From Bradyrhizobium sp. CCGB01 (GTDB lineage Bacteria > Pseudomonadota > Alphaproteobacteria > Rhizobiales > Xanthobacteraceae): a stretch of 64,000 nt of DNA. Positions 26,758 through 34,665 of the stretch are shown piece by piece. The stretch covers positions 6,076,001 to 6,140,000 of the forward strand of contig NZ_JANADK010000001.1 in the NCBI RefSeq assembly GCF_024199795.1. The letters run 5' to 3'. Under the pieces are notes generated by a model that saw only the letters and a list, made by a program, of their open reading frames with translations, did no database searches and had not been told where the DNA came from. The position numbers and the translations under genes are program-made. The number at the start of each line of letters is the position of its first letter. Position 1 is the first letter of the stretch.

Positions 26758-27786
26758 GTGCTTGATATCTTGAAGGGTCGGGGCGTGAACGGCTCCAATG
26801 GCGAGAAGGTCGGTCTTGGCAGCGTCCGACGGCCGGTTATTGGCCTTGCACTCGGCGGTGGCGCGGCGCGCGGCTTTGCCCATATCGGCATCCTCAGGAC
26901 CCTGGCCGCCAATGGCATCGTCCCCGACGTCGTGGTCGGCACCTCGATCGGCGCCGTGGTCGGCGGCCTTCATGCGGCCGGCCGGCTCGATACGCTCGAG
27001 GACTGGGGGCGCAGCCTGCAAGGCATGCGCAACATCCTCGGCTATCTCGACATCCGCCTCAACGGCTCCGGCTTGATCGGCGGCGAAAAGCTCGCCACCC
27101 GGCTCGAGGAAGCAGTCGGCCAGACCCTGATCGAAGACCTTCCGATCAAGTTCGCCGCCGTCGCGACTGAAGTCCGCACCGGCCACGAGATCTGGCTGAC
27201 GCGCGGCCGCGTGGTCGAGGCGATGCGCGCCTCCTACGCCCTGCCGGGCATCTTCTCGCCCGTCCTGATCGGTGACCGCTGGCTGGTCGACGGCGCGCTG
27301 GTGAATCCCGTGCCGGTCTCGGCCGCGCGCGCGCTCGGCGCCGAAATCGTCATCGCTGCAAATCTTTCCAGCGACATCTTCACCCATTCCACGACGATCT
27401 ATGCGCACGGCACGGTGCCCGAACCGGACGCGCCCGTGGTCGCGGCGACACCGGCGAAGCGGCGCTTTCCGCGATTGTTCTCGCCCGAGAAAACCATGAA
27501 GCGCGAGTTCTTCGGCGGGGCCGGACGGCCCGGCATCTCCTCGGTGATGGTCGACGCCTTCAACATCATGCAGGACCGCATCACCCGCGCCCGCCTTGCC
27601 GGCGATCCACCCGATCTCCTGATCACGCCGCGGGTCGGCCAGTTCGGCTGGTTCGACTTCCACCGCTCCGAGGATCTGATCGCGCACGGTACGCGCGCCG
27701 CCGAGCGCGCGCTGGAATCGATCCAGGAGGCAATCCATGTGCTGGCGCCGGCGCCCGCGGGCACCGCGCCGACGGCGAACGAGTGA
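26758..27786 (+). CDS. Patatin-like phospholipase (RssA-like)
   Basis: A 342-residue esterase. The oxyanion hole is ALGGGAARGFAHIGI, the nucleophile elbow is VVGTSIGAVVGGL (G-x-S-x-G), and the catalytic Asp lies in WLVDGALVNPVP, so the Ser/Asp dyad is complete. It hydrolyses acyl esters, with membrane lipids as probable substrate. Start GTG at 26758 has a strong AGGAGG 7 bases upstream. No signal peptide. It ends 6 bases from the convergent CBS protein gene. Confidence 0.92.
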   Translation: MLDILKGRGVNGSNGEKVGLGSVRRPVIGLALGGGAARGFAHIGILRTLAANGIVPDVVVGTSIGAVVGGLHAAGRLDTLEDWGRSLQGMRNILGYLDIRLNGSGLIGGEKLATRLEEAVGQTLIEDLPIKFAAVATEVRTGHEIWLTRGRVVEAMRASYALPGIFSPVLIGDRWLVDGALVNPVPVSAARALGAEIVIAANLSSDIFTHSTTIYAHGTVPEPDAPVVAATPAKRRFPRLFSPEKTMKREFFGGAGRPGISSVMVDAFNIMQDRITRARLAGDPPDLLITPRVGQFGWFDFHRSEDLIAHGTRAAERALESIQEAIHVLAPAPAGTAPTANE

Positions 27787-27792
27787 GACCGG

Positions 27793-28221
27793 TCAGGCGG
27801 TCTTGATGTAGTCGCGCAGGGCTTCCTGCTCGTTCTCGTATTCCTGGACGCGGCGCTTGACGATGTCGCCGATCGAGATCAGGCCGACCACCTTGCCGTT
27901 GTCGACGACGGGCAGATGGCGGAACTTGCCGGTGGTCATCGTCTCCATGAGCTCGGCAACCGTGTCGGTCTCCTTGCAGGTCACGACCTTGCGGGTCATG
28001 ACCTGAGAGACCGGCTCCTCCAACGCGCCGGCGCCGCGCTCGCCGATCACGCGCACGATGTCGCGCTCGGACAGGATGCCTTCGAGGCGGCTCTGGTTCA
28101 TCACCAGCACTGCGCCGATCTTCTTCTCGCCGAGCAGCTTGACCGCAGCAGCCAGTTTGGCGTCGGGCTCGACGCTCATGATCTGGTGGCCCTTGGCGTT
28201 GAGAATGGAACGTACCGTCAT
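27793..28221 (-). CDS. CBS-pair domain protein
   Basis: A 142-residue protein of two CBS motifs: IMSVEPDAKLAAAVKLLGE with VLSE-like ILSERDIVRVIGERG, and VVTCKETDTVAELMETM with HLPVVDNGKVVGLISIGD. CBS pairs bind adenosine nucleotides and regulate a partner. Typical for Rhizobiales stand-alone CBS proteins. ATG at 28221 has CAGGAGG 5 bases upstream; frame open to 28284 is not used. Partner not visible. Confidence 0.92.
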   Translation of the reverse strand: MTVRSILNAKGHQIMSVEPDAKLAAAVKLLGEKKIGAVLVMNQSRLEGILSERDIVRVIGERGAGALEEPVSQVMTRKVVTCKETDTVAELMETMTTGKFRHLPVVDNGKVVGLISIGDIVKRRVQEYENEQEALRDYIKTA

Positions 28222-28409
28222 TGTCGCCTCCTGAATCGGATCCGTCCGCTCTTCGCGGTCCGGACTTGTTCTTCGAGTCTTCAACTAACAGTTTAGGCGC
28301 CGGTTTCGCGCTCGGGCGCTTTGCGAAGCATTGCCGCTAGCGGCTTGTCGCTTCGGAACATTCTTCTCGGGAATGATGGATGAATTCGGGCGGCGTCGCA
28401 AGCGCCGCT

Positions 28410-29186
28410 TCAAATTCGGTCTGAAACGTCCTGTGATGACGCATCCGCAGCATCGTTTCGCACGCGCGGCACGGGATCGAACAGCGCGAACAGCAGAAGG
28501 CCTGCGAAGAAGCCGCCGATATGCGCCTGCCAGGCGACGCTCGTGGTTTCGGAGTCCACGCCGATGGCGCCGACGCCGAAGATGATGTTGACGCCGAACC
28601 AGACCGCGAGGAAGCCGACCACGCGCCCGTCGCGCAGCGCGCGCGACAGCGGCAGTGCCGGAACCCGCGCGGCGGTATCGGCGTCCGATCGGTTGAACGA
28701 CAGGAAGCTGCCGCGAACAAACGCGAAGCGGATCGCCGCCGCCATCGCGCCGGACACCGAGGCCGAGGCGCCGATCATCGGCGCCACCGCGTGCTCATGG
28801 GTGACGAGATGGGCGAGCGCGCCGGCGGCCGCCGTCACCGCCAGAAAGAGGAAGAACCTGATCGCGCCAAAGCGCCGGGCCAGCGCGCTGCCAAACGGCA
28901 GCAGCCACAGCACGTTGAAGCCGAGATGGGTCAGATTGGCGTGCAGCAGCGAATAGGTCACGAAGGTCCAGACCTTTGCGCCGGCCCCACCGGGGATCTG
29001 CAGATTGAGCAGCGAAGAATCGTAGCGCTTCGGGATGAAGCCGAAGACGTCGACGGTCCAGTTCTCGATCTCCGGCGGCAGCAGCATCCGCAAATGGATC
29101 ACCGCCAGCAGGATGATGTAGGCGGTCAGCGCGACCGGCAGCGTCAGGATCGGCTCGCGCGGAGGTCCCTCGACAACAGCCGGCAT
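28410..29186 (-). CDS. Rhomboid family intramembrane serine protease
   Basis: About 258 residues with six or seven membrane segments. The catalytic Ser region is GASASVSGAMAAAIR (rhomboid G-x-S motif form), the His is in WQAHIGGFFAGLLLF, and HANLTHLGFNVLWLLPFG is the helix-2 signature. It cuts membrane proteins within the bilayer. The start at 29186 is the first Met after a proline-rich, non-conserved frame. A longer start cannot be excluded, but the minus-strand terminator at 29321-29355 lies upstream and argues for a separate RNA there. Confidence 0.85.
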   Translation of the reverse strand: MPAVVEGPPREPILTLPVALTAYIILLAVIHLRMLLPPEIENWTVDVFGFIPKRYDSSLLNLQIPGGAGAKVWTFVTYSLLHANLTHLGFNVLWLLPFGSALARRFGAIRFFLFLAVTAAAGALAHLVTHEHAVAPMIGASASVSGAMAAAIRFAFVRGSFLSFNRSDADTAARVPALPLSRALRDGRVVGFLAVWFGVNIIFGVGAIGVDSETTSVAWQAHIGGFFAGLLLFALFDPVPRVRNDAADASSQDVSDRI

Positions 29187-29320
29187 GTCCGGTCGAGGAT
29201 CTTGCGGCGGAGAATCTTGCGGGGAATCCAAGGCAGCTTCGCTTTCAGGCGCGATCGGAGCGACGGGCTTAACGACAGATCTTGGAGATAGTCGCCTTTG
29301 CCGGCCTAGCGCAAGTGCAC

Positions 29321-29355
29321 AAAAGGAAAAGGCAGGGCCCTGGGAAAGCCCTGCC
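29321..29355 (-). terminator. Rho-independent terminator, minus strand, without obvious gene
   Basis: On the minus strand GGCAGGGC and GCCCTGCC (8 bp) with a 9-base loop are followed by TTTTCCTTTT. It points away from the PAS gene toward rhomboid, yet no gene lies upstream on that strand. It may end a small RNA. Confidence 0.55.
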
Positions 29356-29649
29356 TGTCCGTGTCGGTCTTCCGGTACCCAGAGGAAAAAGGTGTATCCC
29401 CCCCCCTCCCCGCGGCCCGCGACCAAACTGTTTGACGCCTGTGTACAGGCCCCGCCGAGAACCTGGATGAAAGCGGCGAGGCTTGCGACCGCGATCACCA
29501 TACCAGCGGGGCTTGGGACGGAAAGCGCATAGTTAATTTAACGTTAACGACGCAAAGACGGCCTCCGGGGGTGCGAAAACGCCTCCACGGCATGGACGCT
29601 GCAAATCCCCTCCTGCACAACAACGAAAGGGATCGCGGGTGCACTGAAG

Positions 29650-29667
29650 CGGGACAGGTTTGTCCCG
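29650..29667. promoter_or_regulatory. Palindrome before the PAS-domain gene
   Basis: CGGGACA-GGTT-TGTCCCG, 7-base arms, 32 bases upstream of the ATG. A hairpin or operator; function unknown. Confidence 0.3.
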
Positions 29668-29698
29668 TGAAGTAGCGCCCCGGGGTAAGCGTTCAGTC

Positions 29699-30253
29699 AT
29701 GAAACATCCATCGAGCCGCGCATTCTTCGCGTATTGGGACAAGAAGCGCGGCACTGCGCGAGCCCCTGATCGGGCCGACATCGATCCGGCCGCGGTCCGC
29801 GGCCTGCTCGGCGACATCTTCGTGCTGTCCTGCGAACAAAACCTCGGCTTCCCGTTCCGCGTTGCCGGCACGCGCGTCTGCGCGCTCGCGGGGCTCGACC
29901 TCAAGGACCAGAGTTTTGCGGCGATGTTCACCGAGGCCAGCCGCAGCGAGATCGAGGAGATCACCACCATCGTCGCCGACGAGACGTTAGGTGCGATCGC
30001 CGGCATCACCGCGGCGCGTGAAGACGGCAGCAAGGCGCATCTCGAGTTGCTGCTGCTGCCCTTCAACGCCCGCCCGCATACGCCGGTGAGTGTCACGGGC
30101 GTGCTCGCACCGTTCGACGACGAATGCGGCGCGTTGTCCGCATTCGCCCTCACCTCCTGGCGCTATCTGCACCAGCCGGAGAAGCTGCTGCCGCGCGCGA
30201 TCCGCAAATTGCAGATCGCACGCGGGCTGATGGTGTATGAGGGGCTGAGGTAA
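29699..30253 (+). CDS. PAS domain protein (PAS_5 type)
   Basis: A 184-residue cytoplasmic protein. RAFFAYWDKKRGTARAPDRA and RGLLGDIFVLSCEQNLGFP begin a single PAS fold; a C-terminal LQIARGLMVYEGLR closes it. The PAS_5 group is widespread in Rhizobiales as a stand-alone sensor without attached output. Ligand unknown. A copy of its last 45 bases recurs at 30783-30827, behind the cupin gene. Confidence 0.75.
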   Translation: MKHPSSRAFFAYWDKKRGTARAPDRADIDPAAVRGLLGDIFVLSCEQNLGFPFRVAGTRVCALAGLDLKDQSFAAMFTEASRSEIEEITTIVADETLGAIAGITAAREDGSKAHLELLLLPFNARPHTPVSVTGVLAPFDDECGALSAFALTSWRYLHQPEKLLPRAIRKLQIARGLMVYEGLR

Positions 30254-30317
30254 TTTTTCGCTCCGATGTGGGCGAACGACGCGACTTCGATGCAGCCTCT
30301 CACCGGATGATCCGGCC

Positions 30318-30740
30318 ATGTCCGACATGATCGATTTCGGCACGCTTCAGCTCCGCTTCCTGCACAGCAAGGATGACACCGGCGGCAGCGTCGACATCTT
30401 CGAAATGACGTTGCAGCCGAATGCGCGGATGCCGATCCCGCACTATCACGACCGCTGGGACGAAACCATCTACGGGCTGTCCGGCGTATCGACCTGGACG
30501 ATCGACGGCAAGCAGAACGATCTCGGCCCCGGAGAATCGGTCTTCATCAAGCGCGGCATCGTGCACGGCTTCACCAACCGTTCGATGGGACCGGCAACAT
30601 GCCTGTGCATCCTGAGCCCCGGGGTGCTGGGCCCGCAATATTTCACGGAGATGGCCGCACTCCTGTCGGCCGGCGCGCCACCCGATCCCGCGAAGATGAA
30701 AGAGACGATGCTGCGCTACGGACTGGTACCGGCTGCGTGA
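30318..30740 (+). CDS. Cupin domain protein
   Basis: A 140-residue beta-barrel protein. Cupin motif 1 is PIPHYHDRWDETIYGLSG with metal-binding His/His/Glu, motif 2 is GESVFIKRGIVHGFTN with the final His. Single cupins may be dioxygenases, isomerases or sensors. It sits between two copies of the PAS gene 3' end, suggesting insertion or tandem duplication. Confidence 0.88.
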   Translation: MSDMIDFGTLQLRFLHSKDDTGGSVDIFEMTLQPNARMPIPHYHDRWDETIYGLSGVSTWTIDGKQNDLGPGESVFIKRGIVHGFTNRSMGPATCLCILSPGVLGPQYFTEMAALLSAGAPPDPAKMKETMLRYGLVPAA

Positions 30741-30782
30741 GCAAGGCTTGCAGCGCCGGCTGATCGCGTAGCCATCTGCCCG

Positions 30783-30827
30783 CTGCAGATCGCGCGCAGG
30801 CTGATGGTGTATGAGGGGCTGAGTTAG
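30783..30827 (+). repeat. Duplicate of the PAS-gene 3' end
   Basis: The 45 bases after the cupin gene repeat PAS codons from CTGCAGATCGC to the stop (translated LQIARRLMVYEGLS). The original is at 30209-30253. About 90 % identity (visual). The two copies enclose the cupin gene as direct repeats. Confidence 0.75.
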
Positions 30828-30925
30828 AGCAACGCTGATGCCGTGCGCGCAGCGCGTGCAAACGGCCCGATCATTGTCGCCCGATCAGATCTCGGATCAA
30901 CGTGCCGGCGTGTAGACTTGCGATC

Positions 30926-30948
30926 TAGCAGTGGAACCTTAACTGCTA
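30926..30948. promoter_or_regulatory. Palindrome upstream of Crp-type regulator
   Basis: TAGCAGT - 9 bases - ACTGCTA, perfect 7-base arms, about 108 bases before the regulator start. Candidate operator for autocontrol. Confidence 0.35.
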
Positions 30949-31056
30949 TCGTGCGTTTTCCTGTCTGCCGGGCAAGTGTCTGCACGGCAACGCGGCTCGG
31001 CCGGAGACGATGCATTCGCTCGCCGCCGGGCCTCCGTCGAGGGACCATTCCCCGTG

Positions 31057-31848
31057 ATGGAGCACGCGACCAGAGTTGGTAATCGCCTGTTAGCTGCGTT
31101 ACCGCCGGCCGACTTCGCCTTGCTCGCACCGCATCTGCGGAAAGTGCCTCTTCCACACGACGCAGTCCTGGTCCGGTCGGGCGACCGGATCGAACACCTT
31201 TACTTCCCCTGCAGCGGCGCGATCGCCTTCATCATGGAGTTGCCGAACGGACAGACGGCCGCAACCGCCGTCATCGGCAACGACGGCGCCGTCGGCCTCA
31301 TGACGGCGCTCGGCCCCCTCCGCTCCCCCATGACGGCGGTCGTCCGCGTCGCCGGCACCGCATTGCAAGTCTCGCCCGCGCGGTTTCAGACGGCGCTCGA
31401 ACGCAGTCCCGCCATCAGAAGGTTGGTTCAGATTCTCACCAGGGCGCTGATGACCCAAGTCCAGCACGTCGCGGCCTGCAACGCGCTGCACTCCGTCGAA
31501 GCCCGCCTGGCCCGCTGGCTGCTTCACATTCACGATCGGACGGAGGGCAGCAGTGACGCCCTGCCCCTGACGCAGGAGACGCTGTCGGAACTGCTCGGCG
31601 TCCGGCGCACCACCGTCACGCACATCGTGAGCGCACTTCGCGCGTCAAGGGCCCTGAAATCCAGCCGGCGCGGCCAACTCGAAATCGACAGGCAGCGGCT
31701 CGAGATCGTCGCATGCGAGTGCTACAAGGTGATGAGCCGCCGGATCGATCGGATCGTTTCGCAGGATGCCGTCAGGCTGCTTCACGCCGCGCCGGCCCGC
31801 AACGGCTGCCCGCCCCCGGACTTCCCGTTCGCCAAGACCGATTCATAG
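31057..31848 (+). CDS. Crp/Fnr family transcriptional regulator
   Basis: About 263 residues. The N-terminal cNMP-like beta-barrel (LVRSGDRIEHLYFPCSGAIA) is followed by the dimer helix and a winged helix SELLGVRRTTVTHIVSAL near residue 190. No FNR-like N-terminal cysteine cluster exists, so it senses something other than a 4Fe-4S-bound gas. ATG at 31057 is used; GTG 31054 fits a GAGGGA site better and would add only one residue. Its last 67 bases overlap, antisense, a small cysteine protein gene. Confidence 0.88.
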   Translation: MEHATRVGNRLLAALPPADFALLAPHLRKVPLPHDAVLVRSGDRIEHLYFPCSGAIAFIMELPNGQTAATAVIGNDGAVGLMTALGPLRSPMTAVVRVAGTALQVSPARFQTALERSPAIRRLVQILTRALMTQVQHVAACNALHSVEARLARWLLHIHDRTEGSSDALPLTQETLSELLGVRRTTVTHIVSALRASRALKSSRRGQLEIDRQRLEIVACECYKVMSRRIDRIVSQDAVRLLHAAPARNGCPPPDFPFAKTDS

Positions 31849-32009
31849 ACCCAGGCCTCCTTGGCGAACCACTCGTGCGTCGCCGCGCACATCCCGCAAT
31901 ATGTGCGCGAAAAGAACACTGCACTGCATCGAAATCGTTCGCGATCCATCTCGATCCCGGTCGAAATGGCGCGGCCCGTTTCCGGGCATTTGATCATCAC
32001 CATACCCAT
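31782..32009 (-). CDS. Small cysteine-rich (zinc-ribbon-like) protein
   Basis: A 75-residue protein. MIKCPETGRAISTGIEMD, then FSRTYCGMCAATHEWFA give a C-x(n)-CxxC layout that looks zinc binding. The start has a very good GGAGGAAAT before ATG. Related small proteins recur in Bradyrhizobium genomes; role unknown. The 3' end runs antisense into the Crp-type gene. Confidence 0.72.
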   Translation of the reverse strand: MGMVMIKCPETGRAISTGIEMDRERFRCSAVFFSRTYCGMCAATHEWFAKEAWVYESVLANGKSGGGQPLRAGAA

Positions 32010-32124
32010 CTGATTTCCTCCAGCTTGGCATCAGCTCGCGGCAAGTCTGGCCGCCACCGGCTGGACGGCGTCTCTTCTGGCGAAGACGCTCGTCCAGCCG
32101 ATCCACGCGGCCGTTAGCCTCGAT

Positions 32125-32604
32125 TCAAGCAGCCCTATGTAGAACCCGGTTGAAGCTCTTCTTGATCGGCTCGGCCGTTTCGGTCGCGACCTTCTGGGCA
32201 AGGTCCCAAAGCTCCCGATTCTGGCCAGAAGCCACTTCAAAGGTCTTGCGGCTGTGGGTGGTGGAGAGGTTCACGACATCGGCAAACGATCTCGCATTCG
32301 CCAGCTGGGACAGGAATTCCAGCGCGGAGCTGGTATTGACGTTCGATATTTCAATGACCTTGGTGCCGTAATCGGCGGCACGCGTGGCACTGGTCGACCA
32401 GGCTTCGCGGAGAGCTCCGCTGATCTCCTCGGAAGCCACCTTCATCTGCTCGAAATTTGCCTTGGCCCGCGCGGCGCGTTGCTCGGCGAGATCGCCGAAG
32501 ATCGCCTGGATGTTGAAAAATGGCATGCCGAACTTGAGCTTTGCGTCACCATTCGGCGGAGTGGCATTCGTCTCCGCTTTCACATTGGCATCGTTCATCG
32601 TCAT
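32125..32604 (-). CDS. Phasin family protein
   Basis: A 159-residue amphipathic helical protein. FGMPFFNIQAIFGDLAEQRA and ATRAADYGTKVIEISNVNTS, FEVASGQNRELWDLAQKVA match phasin_2. Phasins coat polyhydroxybutyrate granules and control their size. AAAGGAT lies before the Met; second Met (third codon) is equally likely. Monocistronic. No other PHB genes are in this window. Confidence 0.85.
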   Translation of the reverse strand: MTMNDANVKAETNATPPNGDAKLKFGMPFFNIQAIFGDLAEQRAARAKANFEQMKVASEEISGALREAWSTSATRAADYGTKVIEISNVNTSSALEFLSQLANARSFADVVNLSTTHSRKTFEVASGQNRELWDLAQKVATETAEPIKKSFNRVLHRAA

Positions 32605-33118
32605 TCATCCTTTCACGCGAAACCAGATAATGGATTGAAGACTCCCCGAAGCTCCCTGGTGCGGGCCGCACCGGGAAACCAGTGCCCCTACTCTCAAAAC
32701 GGAGGGATGCTGTTGCCGATGTGATGCTCTCGCCCCCGCCGGAGCCAACTATGACCAACTAAAGTCGGGCCTTCGGTTCGCTTTCGGACTCTCGACTTGA
32801 ATAAATTCGCCTCAAGCGACGAAGCGACACAGGCGGCCGCTTTTACGTCGTTCAAGTTGCCGCAATGACTTCTGCCAACTTGAGATCAGCTCCGGCGACG
32901 CCGGTACCCGGAGCTTCCTCCGGGTGTGCGGCCAGGACTTGCCCGTTTCCGGATAGCGGCTTGTTGCCGATTGGCTGCGCGTTGATGGACCGCCCTGCCG
33001 CGCACCGCCTTGAACGATACTTCGTATCGCCAACGCCGCGCTGCGTCCGGGGCACGAGACCGGTGGCGTCTCATCGAATTTCAGACGCCACCTCGCATTC
33101 CCGCAGCGGATGGTCCGC
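32605..33118. other. 514-base gap without supported gene
   Basis: Several frames are open, but none has a ribosome site plus protein-like composition, and none is recognisable. The only marked features are a GGTGCGGGCCGCACC palindrome near 32660 and a moderately AT-rich part near 32760. Confidence 0.5.
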
Positions 33119-33505
33119 TCACGGCATCGCCAGATGCCAGGCGCCGTTCAAAAAGCCGTCGCCGGTGACGTCGCCGGGCTTCTGGTCCTTGGCGAAGGTG
33201 TAGAGCGGCTTGCCCTTGTAGGCCCACTGCCTCGATCCGTCGTCGCGCGTGATGACTGTGTAGCCGTCGGCCGCGGCATCGCTCGGCTCGGCCTTCAGCA
33301 CGGGCCAGTTTGTCGCACAAGGTCCGTTGCAGGCCGACTTGCCGTCCGCATCCTTGTCGAAGGTGTAGAGCGTCATGCCCTTGGCGTCGGTGAGCACGTT
33401 GCCCTTGTCGGTCTCGCCGGTCTTGGTCGGCGGCGCGGCGAAGGCGGCGGGAACGATCGCGAGCGAGACTGCGAGCGTGAGCGCGAGGCGGATCGAGGAC
33501 GTCAT
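33119..33505 (-). CDS. Secreted repeat protein (COG4315 type)
   Basis: A 128-residue periplasmic protein. Signal peptide LALTLAVSLAIVPAAFA. It has two copies of a module with the pattern GMTLYTFDKDADGKSACNG and GKPLYTFAKDQKPGDVTGD, the secreted-repeat family whose function is unknown. ATG at 33505 is preceded by CAGGAGATACC. A longer open frame to 33919 is antisense to the GNAT gene and is rejected. Confidence 0.85.
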   Translation of the reverse strand: MTSSIRLALTLAVSLAIVPAAFAAPPTKTGETDKGNVLTDAKGMTLYTFDKDADGKSACNGPCATNWPVLKAEPSDAAADGYTVITRDDGSRQWAYKGKPLYTFAKDQKPGDVTGDGFLNGAWHLAMP

Positions 33506-33625
33506 GGTATCTCCTGTCATGCAATTGGCTTGCATGGGATAGGACGCCGCGCGACGCTTCGTATTCCTCGGACGGCGGCAAAGATATTTTTCGCTGCGCG
33601 CAGCGTCGCGGCGGAATAAACTGGA

Positions 33626-34159
33626 ATGATTGAGACGGACCAACAGATCGACATGAGCATGCCGCATTGGCGTCCCGCGCGCGCCTCCGACCTGATCGCG
33701 ATCAGCGCGATCGCAGCGCGGATCCATCCTGATCTTCCTGAGAGCCCCGACGTGTTCGCGGAGAAGATGCGGCTCTATCCCGATGGCTGCCGCGTGCTCA
33801 TCGCCGACGACGAGATCGCCGGCTACGGACTGGCGCATCCCTGGAAGCAGCACCGGATTCCGCCGCTCAACCGCTTCCTCGAACGGTTGCCCGATGATGC
33901 GGATTGTCTCTACGTGCACGACGTTGCCGTGCTGCCTGATTTCCGCGGCGGCGTTGCGCGCGCTTATGTTGCAACGACCGAGGAGCTGGCGCGCGCCTCA
34001 CGCGTCGCAACGCTCGCGCTGGTCTCGGTCTACGCCACGCGGCCGTTGTGGGAACGTCTCGGCTTCCAGCCCGTCACGGCGGACGCGGAACTGCGCGCAA
34101 AGCTCGCGTCCTACGGCGAAGGCGCGACCTACATGCTCCGCGACCTCGCTGCGACGTAA
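33626..34159 (+). CDS. GNAT family N-acetyltransferase
   Basis: A 177-residue acetyl-CoA dependent transferase. PHWRPARASDLIAISAIAAR begins the fold; CLYVHDVAVLPDFRGGVARA is motif A with the pyrophosphate loop in an altered form (RGGVAR for the usual RGxGxG/A), and LALVSVYATRPLWERLGFQP is motif B. Substrate unknown. Its start faces the secreted repeat gene across 120 bases. Confidence 0.85.
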   Translation: MIETDQQIDMSMPHWRPARASDLIAISAIAARIHPDLPESPDVFAEKMRLYPDGCRVLIADDEIAGYGLAHPWKQHRIPPLNRFLERLPDDADCLYVHDVAVLPDFRGGVARAYVATTEELARASRVATLALVSVYATRPLWERLGFQPVTADAELRAKLASYGEGATYMLRDLAAT

Positions 34160-34284
34160 CGCCCCTATCCTGCGCCCCGGCTCACGCGGGCGTGAAGCGT
34201 GGCACTCGAACCGGTTTTAGCCAGCCTCCGTCGAAGAACTGTGCGGGCCGTTCTGGTCTCGCCGAACGAGACTGGAGAATTTCC

Positions 34285-34587
34285 ATGAAACTCACATTGT
34301 CGAAAGTTGCTTTGATTGCATTCGTTGCGACGACGGCGTTCAGCGCAACCAGTGCCAACGCTGCGCAATTCCGGACCTACGGCTGCGATTCCGCTTTCTT
34401 CGAGGGCTGCGGCTTTCTGATCGAGATGCCGACCCCGGTTGGCAGAAGCCGCGTCAACCTCACTCACGACACCTCACCCACCTACATGAAGCAGACCGAT
34501 CCCCGCTACAGCTCGGCGATGCGTGATGCCGGCGGTGGTGGCGGCGGCGGAGGTGGTGGTGGTGGTGGTGGCGGCGGTGGCCGCTGA
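34285..34587 (+). CDS. Small secreted protein with polyglycine tail
   Basis: A 100-residue protein. Signal peptide KLTLSKVALIAFVATTAFS to NAA. Mature part has YGCDSAFFEGCGFLIEM with two cysteines, then a C-terminus of about 17 consecutive glycines ending Arg. The DNA is a GGT/GGC repeat (34533-34584), prone to replication slippage, so the length may vary among strains. GGAGAAT precedes the ATG. Confidence 0.68.
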   Translation: MKLTLSKVALIAFVATTAFSATSANAAQFRTYGCDSAFFEGCGFLIEMPTPVGRSRVNLTHDTSPTYMKQTDPRYSSAMRDAGGGGGGGGGGGGGGGGGR

Positions 34588-34665
34588 TCCCGCACCTGAT
34601 TTTTCAGATGATGTCGCCGGTGCGATCCGGCGGCATCATTGTTGTCGATGTTGATCGCCGGCAGT

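Larger units (their letters stand above)
29187..29698. other. Intergenic region with terminator and palindrome
   Basis: 512 bases between the rhomboid start and the PAS gene. It contains a minus-strand terminator-like hairpin (29321-29355), a C-rich tract (29399-29410), an AT-rich AGTTAATTTAACGTTAACG (29530-29548) and a GGGACA/TGTCCC palindrome (29650-29667). A minus-strand RNA between about 29360 and 29550 is possible. Confidence 0.4.

Noticed and set aside
32812..33203. Overlapping frames on both strands in the 514-base gap
   Set aside because: No ribosome site, no recognisable composition, mutual overlap.
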